Source: Marixanthotalea marina
GTDB taxonomy: Bacteria > Bacteroidota > Bacteroidia > Flavobacteriales > Flavobacteriaceae
DNA: 64,000 bases
Assembly: GCA_018883545.1 (NCBI GenBank)
Contig: JAHLEH010000007.1
Span: 1-64,000, forward strand
Direction of reading: 5' to 3'
The notes under the pieces: generated by a model
The model's input: the letters and a program-made list of their open reading frames with translations, nothing else
Told to the model about the DNA's origin: nothing
The model's database searches: none
Part shown: in pieces, positions 46,471 to 55,411 of the stretch
How positions within the stretch are numbered: position 1 is the stretch's first letter
Layout: each line of letters starts with the position of its first letter
Translations under genes and position numbers: made by a program

Positions 46471-48366
46471 ATGAAAACAAGAATTTTAGCCGCCTTCTTT
46501 GCGGTCATTTTATTGGCAAGTTGTGGATCATCAAGAACATCTACAAACGATTTAGCAACTGCGCTTCCCATTGAAACTTCATTAGATTTAACAAAAATTG
46601 ATAACGATAGAGTGCCGGTAACAATAGACCCCGGCAGGTTTACTGTAGACAATGTAACGTACAGGTTGCCAAAAGTGGTACAGGGTACTTATTCCGTTAG
46701 TAATTTTGGTAGTTATGTAGACGATTTTAAAGCTTACGATTACAAAGGTAATGAGCTTGCTGTCGTAAAAGCCGATGAGAATACATGGACCATAGCCAAT
46801 GCGAAACAATTGGATAAAATAACCTATTTGGTGAACGATACGTTTGATATGGAAGAAGAAGGGGGGATTGGTAAAGAACAGCCCTTTTCACCTTCTGGAA
46901 CCAATATAGAAACAGATAATTATGTGCTTAACTTGCACGGGTTTTTAGGGTATTTTGATTCTCTAAAAAACAACCAATATAAAGTAGACGTTACAGCACC
47001 AACCGATTTTAAACGTTCGTCTGCCCTGCAACAAACTGGCACAAAAAGTAGTGATGATGGTTCGGCCATAACTACAAGTTACATTGCGCCTCGTTATTTT
47101 GATATTACCGACAACCCAATGATGTACGGTAACCTAACTGTTGAAGAATTTCAAGTGGGAGATATAAAAATTGTTTTAAGTGTGTATTCACCAAACAATG
47201 CCCACTCTGCGCAGTCTTTAAAGTCTACCATTTTTAAAATGATGCAGGCTCAAAAAGCATTTTTGGGTGATATAAATGCCACACCACGATACGATGTGTT
47301 TCTTTACTTATCGGATAGAAGTGATGAAAAATCACCTAAAGGATTCGGAGCATTAGAGCACCATAAATCTACCGTAGTGGTAATGCCTGAGGATTATCCA
47401 GATGAACAATTGGCTGAAGGAATGATAGATGTAGTGTCTCATGAGTTTTTCCACATAGTAACACCGTTAAGTATTCATTCGGAAGACATTCATTATTTCG
47501 ATTACAACAATCCAACATTTTCAAAGCACTTATGGATGTACGAAGGTGTAACAGAATATTTCGCGACCTTATTTCAAGTAAGCGAAGATTTGGTTCCTGA
47601 AGAGGAATTTTATACAGATATTATGGATAAAATTACACGGTCATTACAGCTTGATGATACTATGAGCTTCACCAAAATGAGTGAGAATATTTTAACGGCA
47701 CCTTATAAAGACCAATATTTAAATGTGTACCAAAAAGGTGCTTTAATAGGTATGTGTGTTGATATTTTAATGCGGGAAGAGAGTAATGGCCAACGTGGTA
47801 TTTTGTCCTTGATGAAAGAGCTGTCAAATAAATATGGCGTAAACAAACCTTTTGAAGATGATAAATTAATAGAAGAAATTACAGCTATGACGTACCCGTC
47901 TATTGGAGCGTTTTTAAATACCCATGTGGTTGGAACAACTCCTATAGACTATTCTGAGTTTTTTGATAAAGTAGGATTGGAAATAGCCGAAGCCAAAATA
48001 AAAGCCAATTTTGTGTTTAATGGAGGTAATATGATATTTGGAGGTAATTCACAATACGGTACCATTTTCTTTACGGAAGCTGTAACCGATAATAGTTTTT
48101 GGGCCAATTTGGGAGCCCAGCCTGGTGATATTATTAAAAATATTGATGGAACAGATTTAACAATGCAAAATGCGAACGATGTCTTGCAAAATATGTTTAT
48201 GTGGGAGATGGGGCAGGATATAAAGGTTGTCTTGGAAAGAAAAGGAGAAGAAGTGATTTTAGAAGCAAAAACAGAACAATCGTATACCACAGGCGAAAAA
48301 TTACAACCTAAACCAAACGCCACACCAGAGCAGGTAAAACTGCGTGAAGCTTGGTTAAAAGGGTAA
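46471..48366 (+). CDS. M61-family metallopeptidase lipoprotein with PDZ domain
   Basis: This 631-residue protein has a lipoprotein signal (cysteine at residue 18, LLASCGSS), an N-terminal beta-sandwich (about 45-200), a zinc peptidase core with HEFFH at 324-328 and the third ligand Glu in HLWMYEGVTEYFA, and a PDZ domain at about 520-610. M61 enzymes are glycyl-type aminopeptidases. It is probably on the periplasmic face or cell surface. It is monocistronic, with a strong terminator behind. Confidence 0.93.
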   Translation: MKTRILAAFFAVILLASCGSSRTSTNDLATALPIETSLDLTKIDNDRVPVTIDPGRFTVDNVTYRLPKVVQGTYSVSNFGSYVDDFKAYDYKGNELAVVKADENTWTIANAKQLDKITYLVNDTFDMEEEGGIGKEQPFSPSGTNIETDNYVLNLHGFLGYFDSLKNNQYKVDVTAPTDFKRSSALQQTGTKSSDDGSAITTSYIAPRYFDITDNPMMYGNLTVEEFQVGDIKIVLSVYSPNNAHSAQSLKSTIFKMMQAQKAFLGDINATPRYDVFLYLSDRSDEKSPKGFGALEHHKSTVVVMPEDYPDEQLAEGMIDVVSHEFFHIVTPLSIHSEDIHYFDYNNPTFSKHLWMYEGVTEYFATLFQVSEDLVPEEEFYTDIMDKITRSLQLDDTMSFTKMSENILTAPYKDQYLNVYQKGALIGMCVDILMREESNGQRGILSLMKELSNKYGVNKPFEDDKLIEEITAMTYPSIGAFLNTHVVGTTPIDYSEFFDKVGLEIAEAKIKANFVFNGGNMIFGGNSQYGTIFFTEAVTDNSFWANLGAQPGDIIKNIDGTDLTMQNANDVLQNMFMWEMGQDIKVVLERKGEEVILEAKTEQSYTTGEKLQPKPNATPEQVKLREAWLKG

Positions 48367-48384
48367 ATATTTTAAAAAATTAAA

Positions 48385-48419
48385 GCAAAAAAGCCTGAGA
48401 ATTTCTCAGGCTTTTTTGC
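48385..48419 (+). terminator. Terminator of the M61 peptidase gene
   Basis: A stem of up to 16 bp (48385-48400 with 48404-48419; core AGCCTGAGA/TCTCAGGCT) includes a six-T run. Confidence 0.92.
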
Positions 48420-48590
48420 TTTATTTCATATCAAGAGTTTTAATATTTCATATTAACGTTGTCTTAATATTAATAACATTTAACTAATAATTTCTTCATT
48501 CAAAGAATATGTTTAGTTAATCCCTTTTTGTGGTTTCAGAAATAATTTTACGGTGTAACAATTAATTAAATAATTAAACCAATTGAACCC

Positions 48591-50111
48591 ATGAAAAAAA
48601 TTCAATCAATCTTTTTACTTGTCGCTGCGGCTATCTTAGGATCTTGTGACGCCGATAAAGATTTAAGTGAGCAAGATTTAACTTTAGCAAATGCATCGGC
48701 TAAGAAATCAGAAGGCGGTATTGTCTTCGAAAACAAATCAGAACTTACGCCTCTAGTAAACATCTTTCCAGAATTTAACTCCGTTGAAGCTTATTCTTTA
48801 ATCAGTACTACCGACGTATTGGGAGACTTCCAGATGGGAGGTGCTGCTGATGGTGCAGGTTTATTAAAAACAAAAGACGGTTATATTTATGTAGTTAATA
48901 ACGAAGACAACTATGCCGTTTCAAGAATCTTTTTGGATGAAAGTTTCACACCATATAAAGGAGATTATTTGTTAAACTCTGGTGTTGCAGATTTAGCAAG
49001 ACAGTGTTCCGGTACTATGTGGGAAAAAGAAATTCACGGTGGTGGTCAAGATATCTTTTTATCAGCTTCTGAAAGCTTCCACTACGATGTAAAAGGAATT
49101 GATCCAAGAGTTGAAGTGCCAACGCCGACTGCCGATTTCGGTCTTGATGCCTTAGGTGAATTTTCATGGGAAAATGCCGTGCCACTACCTAAAAAAGCAT
49201 ACAATGGTAGCACAGTTATTATAGGAGGCGATGATGATTCTAGTGGATCGCAAGGACAAATTACATTATACTATTCTAAAAGAGGTAATTCTGATTTATA
49301 CGGTGGCGATATTTATGTGTTGAGACTTAAAGAAGTATCTAATGGTGAAGGCGGTGTTATGCAAGCCCAAGAAGGTGTAATCTACGATGAGTCTTATATG
49401 GACTTTGGACAAAGTTATGCTTTTGAATTTGTGAAGATTGAAAATGGAGCTGAAATAAGTGTTGGCGAAATGGAAGAAGCGTGTGTTGCTGTAAACGCAT
49501 CTGCCTTTATGAGAGTAGAAGATGTAGATTACCAAAAAGGGAGTGATGAAAATGGAAGAAATGTATTTGTAGCTGTTACTGGTCGTGGTCCTGGTCGTGG
49601 AACATACAACGATTGGGGTACAGCGTATAAATTGGAATTGGATGAAGATTCCCCATTGAGCGGCAAAATAACACAAATCATTAGTGGTAACACCGATACA
49701 AATAACATGGATGGTAATTTAGATATGTTACAAAGTCCTGATAACATCACGGTAACCGAGAATTACGTGTACTTGCAAGAAGACCCTAACTCTTTTAGTA
49801 GAGGGCATCAAGCTTATATTTACCAAACAGATTTAAATGGTAACAACGCTAAAGTTGTTCTTGAATTAGATTTAAGGGAAGAGTTAGGTGGAACAAGCCT
49901 TAACGGAGAATTTGGCTCGTTAATAGATATTTCAGATAAGGTTGGCGTGCCAGATACATTCTTATTGGCTTTACAACCACACTATTGGAGAAGTGAAGAT
50001 TTTAAATTTTTGGATAATGGTGATGACGCTACAGCTAATCCTAATTGTGGCGGCTGTAGAGAGGATAATCAAGGGTCTCAAGTTGTTATCCTGAAGGGTT
50101 TACCTAGATAA
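48591..50111 (+). CDS. PhoX-like (DUF839) lipoprotein, putative alkaline phosphatase
   Basis: This 506-residue protein has a lipoprotein signal (cysteine at residue 19, LGSCDAD). Its body resembles PhoX beta-propellers: LLKTKDGYIYVVNNEDN, LARQCSGT (in PhoX a cysteine here is an iron ligand), FLSASES, FMRVEDVDYQ, FVAVTGRG and MLQSPDNITVTENYVYLQED. PhoX phosphatases use calcium and iron to release phosphate from esters. The family call is by motif pattern. The peroxidase fusion at 50187 follows after a hairpin, so the two may be co-expressed. No Pho box was recognised. Confidence 0.78.
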   Translation: MKKIQSIFLLVAAAILGSCDADKDLSEQDLTLANASAKKSEGGIVFENKSELTPLVNIFPEFNSVEAYSLISTTDVLGDFQMGGAADGAGLLKTKDGYIYVVNNEDNYAVSRIFLDESFTPYKGDYLLNSGVADLARQCSGTMWEKEIHGGGQDIFLSASESFHYDVKGIDPRVEVPTPTADFGLDALGEFSWENAVPLPKKAYNGSTVIIGGDDDSSGSQGQITLYYSKRGNSDLYGGDIYVLRLKEVSNGEGGVMQAQEGVIYDESYMDFGQSYAFEFVKIENGAEISVGEMEEACVAVNASAFMRVEDVDYQKGSDENGRNVFVAVTGRGPGRGTYNDWGTAYKLELDEDSPLSGKITQIISGNTDTNNMDGNLDMLQSPDNITVTENYVYLQEDPNSFSRGHQAYIYQTDLNGNNAKVVLELDLREELGGTSLNGEFGSLIDISDKVGVPDTFLLALQPHYWRSEDFKFLDNGDDATANPNCGGCREDNQGSQVVILKGLPR

Positions 50112-50131
50112 TTATCTAAAAAAAATACTTA

Positions 50132-50168
50132 AACATAGAACCTCCAAGGTAATTGGAGGTTCTATGTT
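50132..50168 (+). terminator. Strong hairpin between the PhoX-like and peroxidase genes
   Basis: AACATAGAACCTCCA (50132-50146) and TGGAGGTTCTATGTT (50154-50168) form a perfect 15-bp stem with a 7-base loop. No long T run follows and the next ATG is 18 bases away, so it may be a partial terminator, an RNA processing site or both. Confidence 0.7.
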
Positions 50169-50186
50169 GTTATAATCTCATCAAAT

Positions 50187-52010
50187 ATGAATTTAAGATT
50201 TTACAATTTCATCTTTATTTTTTCAATTTTAATAACGTCCTGTAAAGACAATAAATACAAAGAAATTTCAAAAGAAGAGCAAATAGAGAACATCAATTGG
50301 CAAGATGTAAAAAGCTATTATGAAGCGGCTTTAAGTAAATCCATTTCTTTATTAGATACCTTGGTGCAACAGGATAATAGAGAAAATGCCAAAGAAATTT
50401 TTGAGGAGGTAAGAGCCAATTTTAAAGTGGCCGAAGGGTATGCTTCTTATCTCAATCCAGAAGTTGGACATAGAGCTAACGGTCCGGCATTGCCTGTTTT
50501 TTTAGATGATAGCGAAAGGGTTATAGCGCCTATTGGCCTTCAAAAAATTGAAGAAACCGTTTATGAAGGAGACTTGGATGATAATTTTGAGGGTGAAGTC
50601 TATATGCTAAAAGGGCTTTTGAATAATTTATTGGATAATGTCCAAAAGAAAGAGTTGACTGCCCAACGTTTTTTTATTAGTACCCATGAACAACTTCTTC
50701 GGATCATTAGCTTTTCAATTACTGGGTTTGATACACCTGTAAGTCAATTGGGCTTAAAAGAGGCTGTAGTTTCTCTAACAAGTTTAAAAACTGCTTATGA
50801 AACTGCTTTAAAATCAATTATTGTCAAAAAGGATTCAGAGTTGAATACATCGTTTTTGAAGCACATTAACACTGCCATTAGTTTTATAAATTCCAACAAA
50901 GATTTTGAGACCTTTGATCGTTATACGTTTATAAGAGATTATATGAATCCCATCACACGAGATTGGGTGAAAATTAGGGAAATCAGCGATATTTGGAAGC
51001 CAGTAGATAATAAAGTATTCAATTTTGATGCTCCTACTTTTTTTGAAAACAATAGTTTTAATACCGACTATTTTATGCCATCAACAAATCGTAAGGCGAC
51101 TGAGGCACAAATAAAATTAGGGGAACGACTATTTTTTGAACCAAAATTATCCAAGGCCGGTAACATGGCCTGTGCAACTTGCCATGTTCCAGATAAAGCC
51201 TACGCAGATGGGTTGGTTGTAAACAATGATAATCAGGGTAATGGATTAAAACGAAACACGCCCACATTAATAAATTCAGTTTATCAAAAAGCTTTGTTTT
51301 GGGACGGACGTTCAACAACGCTTGATGATCAAATTGCTTCGGTTTTTGCAAATGAAGTGGAATTTAATACCAATGTTCATGAATTTTCAAGTGAAATATT
51401 ACAGGATTCTACCTATTACGATCTTTTTAAAGAAGCTTACGGCTCCATTCCGAAAAGAAATAGGGAAGTGGTAAAGGCCATAGCGTCCTATATAGGTAAG
51501 TTGAATGGATTCAATTCTAAGTTCGATAAAAATATGCGTGCCGAAGAAGCAACATTTACCGAAGAAGAAAAGCAAGGTTTGAATTTATTTATGGGTAAAG
51601 CATTATGTGCAACCTGCCATTTTATGCCATTAACAAATGGATCTGTACCACCATTTTATAATGAAACTGAAAAAGAAGTGATTGGGGTTCCGCAAACGGC
51701 TGCAAATACGGATTTAGATGACGATACAGGATTTTATTGGCGATGGAAACAGCCCATTCACTATGGAATGTTTAAAACGCCTACGGTTAGAAATGTAGAA
51801 TTAACAGGGCCTTATATGCATAATGGTGTTTATGAAACCCTGGAGGAAGTCGTGGATTTTTATAACAAAGGAGGCGGAGCCGGTTTGGGATTTGAATTAG
51901 AGCATCAAACACTACCTTTTGATAATTTAAACCTAACTCTGCAAGAACAACAGGCATTAGTAAGTTTTATGAAGACTTTGACGGATGTGAATGTTGAAAT
52001 TGAATATTAA
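50187..52010 (+). CDS. Lipoprotein fusion: imelysin/EfeO-like domain plus di-haem cytochrome c peroxidase
   Basis: This 607-residue protein has a lipoprotein cysteine at residue 19 (LITSCKD). Residues 40-275 are helical and carry APIGLQKIEETVYEG (residues 114-128), similar to the GxHxxE-type motif region of imelysin and EfeO iron proteins. Residues 300-605 are a MauG/CcpA-type peroxidase with two haem sites, CATCH at 329-333 and 474-478. Such enzymes reduce H2O2 or modify partner proteins. It lies between the PhoX-like gene and the siderophore receptor region. Its stop overlaps the stop of the convergent gene. Confidence 0.87.
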   Translation: MNLRFYNFIFIFSILITSCKDNKYKEISKEEQIENINWQDVKSYYEAALSKSISLLDTLVQQDNRENAKEIFEEVRANFKVAEGYASYLNPEVGHRANGPALPVFLDDSERVIAPIGLQKIEETVYEGDLDDNFEGEVYMLKGLLNNLLDNVQKKELTAQRFFISTHEQLLRIISFSITGFDTPVSQLGLKEAVVSLTSLKTAYETALKSIIVKKDSELNTSFLKHINTAISFINSNKDFETFDRYTFIRDYMNPITRDWVKIREISDIWKPVDNKVFNFDAPTFFENNSFNTDYFMPSTNRKATEAQIKLGERLFFEPKLSKAGNMACATCHVPDKAYADGLVVNNDNQGNGLKRNTPTLINSVYQKALFWDGRSTTLDDQIASVFANEVEFNTNVHEFSSEILQDSTYYDLFKEAYGSIPKRNREVVKAIASYIGKLNGFNSKFDKNMRAEEATFTEEEKQGLNLFMGKALCATCHFMPLTNGSVPPFYNETEKEVIGVPQTAANTDLDDDTGFYWRWKQPIHYGMFKTPTVRNVELTGPYMHNGVYETLEEVVDFYNKGGGAGLGFELEHQTLPFDNLNLTLQEQQALVSFMKTLTDVNVEIEY

Positions 52011-52771
52011 AAATTTTCAAAAACTCCCAGACCAAACAAAGCAAAATCATATTTAACTGGATCTTCGGCGTCAAGTTTCCGAAGTTGAAGATCTAGTTCA
52101 TTTAAAGCTTTACCATCATTTTGCTTTCTTTTAAGCAATCCTAATTTTCGGGCTACGTTACCCGAATGCACATCTAGCGGACAAGACAATTGACTAGGAG
52201 ATAGGTTGTTCCAAATGCCAAAGTCAACACCTCTTTGGTCGTTCCTTACCATCCACCGAAGGTACATATTAATACGTTTGGCAGCCGAGTTTTTTAAGGG
52301 GTCGCTAATATGTTTTTGGGTTCTGGGTAAATGGTCTATTTCAAAAAAAATAGATTTAAATTTTGAAATGGCTGGTTGCATGGAGTTGTGCTCGGTATGT
52401 TTTGTGAAAACAGATTCCAATCCGCCATGGTTTAAGTAAATATGCTTTAGTGATTTTACAAACTGTATGGCGTCATCGCCATTAAAAGTTCTATGGACAA
52501 ATCCATTGAGTTTCTCAAGATCAGTTTCATCATGGTTAATTATAAAATCATGAGGGGCATTATCAAGCAAAACCATTAAACGCTTGGCATTATTTATAAT
52601 ACTCTTTCTATTGCCCCAAGCAATGGTGGCAGTTAAAAAACCAGCAATTTCAATGTCTTCTTTTTTGGTAAATATATGGGGAATCTGTAAGGGGTCGCTT
52701 TCAATAAACTTTGGGTTGTTATATTGGTCAACCTTAGTGTCTAAAAACTCTTTTAATTCTGTTTTGTTCAA
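52007..52771 (-). CDS. TIGR02757 family protein
   Basis: This 254-residue soluble protein belongs to a Bacteroidota family (TIGR02757) with FLTATIAWGNRKSIINNA near residues 43-60, FVHRTFNGDDA, and MYLRWMVRNDQRGVDFGIWN and CPLDVHSGNVARKLGLL near the C-terminus. The last region resembles the helix-hairpin-helix and metal-independent base of endonuclease III/OGG folds, which hints at DNA repair, but no function is established. Its end overlaps the peroxidase end and it diverges from the siderophore receptor. Confidence 0.88.
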   Translation of the reverse strand: MNKTELKEFLDTKVDQYNNPKFIESDPLQIPHIFTKKEDIEIAGFLTATIAWGNRKSIINNAKRLMVLLDNAPHDFIINHDETDLEKLNGFVHRTFNGDDAIQFVKSLKHIYLNHGGLESVFTKHTEHNSMQPAISKFKSIFFEIDHLPRTQKHISDPLKNSAAKRINMYLRWMVRNDQRGVDFGIWNNLSPSQLSCPLDVHSGNVARKLGLLKRKQNDGKALNELDLQLRKLDAEDPVKYDFALFGLGVFENF

Positions 52772-52871
52772 ATTTTGATGTCTTTTAAAATGTAAAAATA
52801 ACTGTATTAATAATGATTAAATGTTAAAATTTTAAGCATAAGGTTAAGCTTCACAGATAATTGCATAAAGT

Positions 52872-52962
52872 TTATTTAGATTTAATATAAATAATTTGCA
52901 CAAACCAATTTTGGGATATATTTTTGCCGCGAATTTATTTATTTAAAATTAGTCTAAATAAA
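52872..52962 (+). promoter_or_regulatory. Promoter and candidate Fur-type operators of the TonB receptor gene
   Basis: TTTG (52895-52898), a 20-base spacer and TATTTTTG (52919-52926) give a complete Bacteroidota promoter. TTATTTA (52872-52878) and TAAATAA (52888-52894) form a dyad right against the -33 box; TTTATTTA (52934-52941) and TAAATAAA (52955-52962) form a second one downstream. Both recall iron-regulator sites of the group, but assignment to Fur is inference. Confidence 0.6.
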
Positions 52963-52967
52963 ATATA

Positions 52968-55358
52968 ATGAAAAAACAACTTACAACCATTCTATTTTTA
53001 ACTTTTGTAGCCTTAGGTTTTTCCCAGACAGGAACAGTGAAGGGAATTGTTCAAGATAATAATAGCAATGCACTTTTTGCCGTAAATGTAGCTGTAAAAA
53101 ACACAAGTAAAGGAGCGTTAACAAACGATGCTGGAGTTTTCGAAATATCGAATATCCCGGCTGATAACTATATTTTGGTTATTTCCTATATGGGGTTTAA
53201 AACGAAAGAAATTGCTGTTGAAATAAGTAACAATGAAAATGTAGACTTAGGAACCATCACACTTTTTGAAGGAAATGAAATTCTTGATGAAATTGTGATT
53301 GAGGGTGAACGTACCAACAAATTTTCTAGAAAGGAAACAGCTTATGTTTCTAAGTTGGCTTTAAAGGATATAGAAAACACCCAAGTATACAGTACCATTA
53401 CCAACGAATTATTGGAGTCGCAATTAGTAACGAACTTTGATGATGCCCTTAAAAATGCCGTAGGTGTAGAAAGTTTATGGGCATCAACGGGCCGAGGTGG
53501 TGACGGCGCTGGTTATTATTCGTTACGTGGTTTTTCGGTACAACCTAAATTGGTAAACGGTTTGCCTGGTTTAACAAACGGAACCATTAACCCTGCAAAT
53601 ATAGAACGCATTGAAGTTGTAAAAGGGCCATCGGCTACTTTATTTGGTAATGCGGTAACTTCTTATGGCGGTTTGATTAATGTGGTTGCAAAAAAACCGT
53701 ATGTTGGTTTTGGCGGGCAAGTGGCATTTACATCGGGTTCTTATGGGTTTAACCAAGTGACTGGTGATTTCAATACTGCCTTAGATAAAGAAAATAATAT
53801 TTATTTCAGATTGAATACCTCTTATTCAACCGAGCAGAGTTTTCAGGATGCTGGTTTTAGAAAATCGTTTTTCATAGCACCTTCTTTATCTTATAGAGTG
53901 AGCAATAGATTGTCATTTTCATTTTATGGTGAAATTACTCAAGCAGAACAAACAAACCCTACCTTTTTGTTCTTAAACAGAGCAGCACCTTCTGTGGCGA
54001 GTAATCTTGACGAGCTAGGGTATAACAACAAGTTTTCATTCACAAGCAACGATTTGTCATTAGAAAATCCAACCCAGAATTACAGAGTAGAAATGGACTA
54101 TAAATTATCGGATAATTGGCAGTCGCAAACCTTGCTTTCTAAAAGTACCACGTCTACAAAAGGCTATTACACCTATTTATACGATTTTGGAGGAAACCCA
54201 GAGATTACCTTTTCAAGATATTTAAATAAACAAAATGCCAATACACAAACAACCGATGTGCAACAAAACTTTATTGGCGATTTTGATCTTTTCGGATTAA
54301 GAAACCGTATGGTTGTTGGTATAGATTACCTAAGTGCCACACAAACTGATAATGGTACTGGTTATGTATATTATGGTAGCGTTACGCCCGACGGAAATCA
54401 AGAGTCAGGCTATCCATTATCAACAGCAGGTGTAGATGCAGCACTTGAATCCGCCAATGTTAATAATGTAAAATCCAAATATGGTATTTTCAGTGTTTAC
54501 GTATCCGATGTTTTGAATATTACCCAAAACCTTTCTGCTATGGTGGGACTTCGTTTGGACAGATTCGATAATGAAGGAAGTTTAACCAATCCAGATGACG
54601 ATTACGACCAAACCACATTTTCTCCAAAGTTGGGTTTAATGTACCAACCAATTTTAAATAAATTGTCGGTATTTGCCAATTACCAAAATGGTTTTACAAA
54701 CGTGGCGCCACAGTTGGTTGGCGATCCTAACGCTGGGCCACAAACCTTAAAAACATTTGACCCAGAACAGGCCAATCAGTTTGAGTTTGGTGTAAAAACC
54801 AATTTGTTCAACAATAGATTGAATACCACTATTAGCTACTACAACATAAAGGTGATTGATAGGGTGATTACAGATCCAGATTCGCCATTCAATAAAATAC
54901 AAGGCGGTGAAGTAGAGAGCAAAGGTTTTGAAATTGAAGTCAACGCCAACCCTGTAAAAGGCTTAAACATTAGGGCGGGTTATAGCAATAACGATAGTGA
55001 AACCACAAAGTCTGATAATGCCAATATTTTAAACAGACGTCCGTTGGAAGCTGGCCCAGAAACATTGTATAATTTCTGGACTACCTACGAATTCCAAACC
55101 GGTAAATTGGATGGCTTCGGATTAGGATTTGGATTTAACGGAGCCAGTGAGCGTTTTGCCATTAACTATGCGTCAACGGGTGAGTTTATTTTACCGGCAT
55201 ACACCGTTGCCAATGCGTCAATTTTTTATGCGGCCAATAAATACAGTATCGGTTTAAAATTGAACAATGCATTCAATAAAGAATATTACAAGGGATGGAC
55301 TACCATTAATCCACAAACACCTAGAACATTAATGGCTAATTTCACCTATAAGTTTTAA
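52968..55358 (+). CDS. TonB-dependent siderophore receptor
   Basis: This 796-residue outer-membrane receptor has a signal peptide (1-19, ending GFSQ), a carboxypeptidase-regulatory-like domain (22-105), a plug (about 125-255) with YSLRGFSVQPKLVNGLPG and IERIEVVKGPSATLFGNAVTSYGGLINVV (parts), and a 22-strand barrel ending in TYKF. The plug wording is of the ferrichrome/siderophore class. A PepSY gene follows, and the upstream sites look like iron-regulated operators. The exact siderophore cannot be told. Confidence 0.94.
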   Translation: MKKQLTTILFLTFVALGFSQTGTVKGIVQDNNSNALFAVNVAVKNTSKGALTNDAGVFEISNIPADNYILVISYMGFKTKEIAVEISNNENVDLGTITLFEGNEILDEIVIEGERTNKFSRKETAYVSKLALKDIENTQVYSTITNELLESQLVTNFDDALKNAVGVESLWASTGRGGDGAGYYSLRGFSVQPKLVNGLPGLTNGTINPANIERIEVVKGPSATLFGNAVTSYGGLINVVAKKPYVGFGGQVAFTSGSYGFNQVTGDFNTALDKENNIYFRLNTSYSTEQSFQDAGFRKSFFIAPSLSYRVSNRLSFSFYGEITQAEQTNPTFLFLNRAAPSVASNLDELGYNNKFSFTSNDLSLENPTQNYRVEMDYKLSDNWQSQTLLSKSTTSTKGYYTYLYDFGGNPEITFSRYLNKQNANTQTTDVQQNFIGDFDLFGLRNRMVVGIDYLSATQTDNGTGYVYYGSVTPDGNQESGYPLSTAGVDAALESANVNNVKSKYGIFSVYVSDVLNITQNLSAMVGLRLDRFDNEGSLTNPDDDYDQTTFSPKLGLMYQPILNKLSVFANYQNGFTNVAPQLVGDPNAGPQTLKTFDPEQANQFEFGVKTNLFNNRLNTTISYYNIKVIDRVITDPDSPFNKIQGGEVESKGFEIEVNANPVKGLNIRAGYSNNDSETTKSDNANILNRRPLEAGPETLYNFWTTYEFQTGKLDGFGLGFGFNGASERFAINYASTGEFILPAYTVANASIFYAANKYSIGLKLNNAFNKEYYKGWTTINPQTPRTLMANFTYKF

Positions 55359-55376
55359 ACAATAAATAAAATTTTC

Positions 55377-55402
55377 AAAGGGCAACAAACGTTGCCCTTT
55401 TC
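55377..55402 (+). terminator. Hairpin between the receptor and PepSY genes
   Basis: AAAGGGCAAC (55377-55386) and GTTGCCCTTT (55391-55400) form a perfect 10-bp stem with loop AAAC and two further T. It ends ten bases before the PepSY ATG, so it likely attenuates rather than fully blocks read-through. Confidence 0.8.
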
Positions 55403-55411
55403 CGCTTGAAT

